Of a stretch of 5,363 nucleotides of DNA, positions 4,278 through 5,363 are shown piece after piece. The notes under the pieces were generated by a model, which searched no databases, was not told where the DNA came from, and saw only the letters and a list, made by a program, of their open reading frames with translations. The translations under genes were made by a program, and so were the position numbers. The first letter of the stretch is position 1; every line of letters starts with the position of its first letter. This DNA comes from an uncultured Carnobacterium sp. (GTDB lineage: Bacteria; Bacillota; Bacilli; Lactobacillales; Aerococcaceae): positions 1 through 5,363 of the forward strand of contig CALCML010000183.1 of assembly GCA_937967765.1 (NCBI GenBank). Reading direction: 5' to 3'.

Positions 4278-5363
4278 CTCCTTTGGCTCCTTTCATTTGG
4301 GTTTCGTAAATATCACGATACAAGTCGTTTGTTTCCATTAACTCTTCGTGTGTTCCAAGTCCATTTACTTTACCATCATCTAATACAAGAATATTGTCTG
4401 CACCTTGGATTGATGAAATACGTTGAGCGATAATAATCACCGTTGTATCTGGTAAATGGTTGAAGAACGCTTCACGGATTTTCGAGTCAGTCGCTGTATC
4501 GACCGCTGATGTTGAATCGTCTAAGATTAACACGGCTGGTTTTCGTAGCATCGCACGTGCAATTGTAAGACGTTGTTTTTGTCCACCCGAGAAGTTTGAA
4601 CCACCTTGTTCTACACGAGTGTCGTATCCATCTGGCATTTCCATAATGAAGTCATGGGCTTGCGCATGTTTGGCTGCTTGAATCATCTCTTCTTCTGTAG
4701 CGTCCGGATTTCCCCATAAGAGGTTCTCACGAATCGTTCCAGAGAATAACGTATTCTTTTGCAATACCATCGATACGTTTTGACGAAGGTCTGCAAAACG
4801 GTACTCACGAACATCATGACCACCCACACGAACAGTTCCTGCTGTTGTGTCGTAGAGTCGCGGAATTAACTGTACAAGAGACGATTTCCCAGAACCTGTT
4901 GGCCCGATAATTCCGAACACTTCACCTGGTTTAATCTTGAAGTTGATATTGCTTAACACTTCTTCGTCTTGTTGTTTTCCATAAGAGAAATGAACATAAT
5001 CGAATTCCACTTCACCGTAGACTTTGTCAACTGTAATTGGGAATTCTGGTTCTTCCACATCGATGTTTGTATCTAACACTTCGAAGATACGCTCCATAGA
5101 TGCTTTTGTCATGGTTAACATTACGAATACGAATGAAATCATCATCAGTGACATCAAGATTTGTGTGATATAAGAAATGAAACTGATAAGGTCCCCTGTT
5201 GTCATCGTTCCACTAATAACGAGTCCACCACCGAACCACATCACCGCAATCGTTACAGCATAAACCGTTAATTGCATGATTGGGTTGTTCCACATTACGA
5301 CATACATCGCATGTAGGGCACGTTCTCTAAAGGTAGAGTTTTCTTTACCGAATTTTTTCTTCT
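4270..5363 (-). CDS. Heterodimeric ABC exporter subunit, degenerate-site half (N-terminus beyond the window)
   Basis: The frame runs past the right edge, about 363 residues visible. The residues upstream of the Met at 5307 (KKFGKENSTFRERALHAM) continue the exporter fold, so 5307 is not the start. About 220 N-terminal residues, with the first membrane helices, are missing. Visible are the last membrane helices (about 5090-5280) and a complete nucleotide-binding domain: Walker A GPTGSGKS (4882-4905), Q-loop Gln (4759-4761), signature FSGGQ (4579-4593), Walker B VLILDD, and IIAQRIS at the H-loop. The residue after the Walker B Asp is Asp (codon 4516-4518) instead of Glu, and the H-loop His is Gln (codon 4423-4425). 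This marks the non-catalytic site of a heterodimer, as in LmrC, EfrC, BmrC and TM287. It is the upstream partner of the 601-aa gene, matching the lmrC-lmrD order. The operon promoter lies outside the window. Confidence 0.95.
   Translation of the reverse strand, partial: KKKFGKENSTFRERALHAMYVVMWNNPIMQLTVYAVTIAVMWFGGGLVISGTMTTGDLISFISYITQILMSLMMISFVFVMLTMTKASMERIFEVLDTNIDVEEPEFPITVDKVYGEVEFDYVHFSYGKQQDEEVLSNINFKIKPGEVFGIIGPTGSGKSSLVQLIPRLYDTTAGTVRVGGHDVREYRFADLRQNVSMVLQKNTLFSGTIRENLLWGNPDATEEEMIQAAKHAQAHDFIMEMPDGYDTRVEQGGSNFSGGQKQRLTIARAMLRKPAVLILDDSTSAVDTATDSKIREAFFNHLPDTTVIIIAQRISSIQGADNILVLDDGKVNGLGTHEELMETNDLYRDIYETQMKGAKGDE
4287..4291 (-). promoter_or_regulatory. Ribosome binding site of the second ABC subunit, inside the first gene
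   Basis: The minus strand carries AAAGGAG twice within 16 bp. The copy at 4287-4293 gives AGGAG 9 nt before ATG 4277, while the second copy directly abuts the ATG and is too close to act. The site lies within the last codons of the upstream gene. Confidence 0.6.

Overview
The window looks like chromosomal DNA from an AT-rich, low-GC Gram-positive bacterium (Bacillota, most likely Lactobacillales). The reasons are LPXTG sortase motifs, strong AGGAGG-type ribosome sites, U-tailed hairpin terminators and a heterodimeric multidrug-type ABC exporter of the LmrC/LmrD, EfrC/EfrD or BmrC/BmrD kind. Genus is not resolved. All five supported genes are on the minus strand, so transcription runs from right to left.

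Right half (2472-5363): a two-gene ABC exporter operon. The upstream gene enters from the right edge without its N-terminus. Its nucleotide-binding domain is degenerate (Asp for the catalytic Glu after Walker B, Gln for the H-loop His). It overlaps by 8 bp a complete 601-aa partner that has a catalytic Glu and His but an altered signature motif (LSQGQ). These substitutions are complementary, as expected for one degenerate and one active ATP site in a heterodimer.

Middle (1910-2471): about 560 bp without a credible gene. Right after the ABC stop codon lies a roughly 200-bp imperfect palindrome whose transcript could fold into a long stem closing two internal hairpins. It is followed by a strong intrinsic terminator (2166-2213), then an AT-rich stretch with repeated TTCACAAAC-type motifs and a good extended -10 promoter for the next gene.

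Left half (1-1909): a tandem array of three paralogous small secreted proteins, the third cut by the left edge. The two complete members (233 and 218 aa) share an unusual architecture: signal peptide, a short extracellular domain of about 50 aa, an LPXTG motif in the middle of the protein, a transmembrane segment, a conserved SNKNGKK cytoplasmic turn, a second transmembrane segment, a second conserved Cys, a Thr/Glu-rich low-complexity tail, and a shared C-terminus P-x-D-H-(L/I). A normal sortase substrate ends just after the first hydrophobic segment and its basic residues, so cleavage here would split the protein into a wall-bound N-terminal piece and a membrane-held Thr-rich piece. Each paralogue has its own apparent promoter, and the first also has its own terminator, so they look separately transcribed. 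This family is the most interesting content of the window. I cannot name it, and no sortase gene lies within view.
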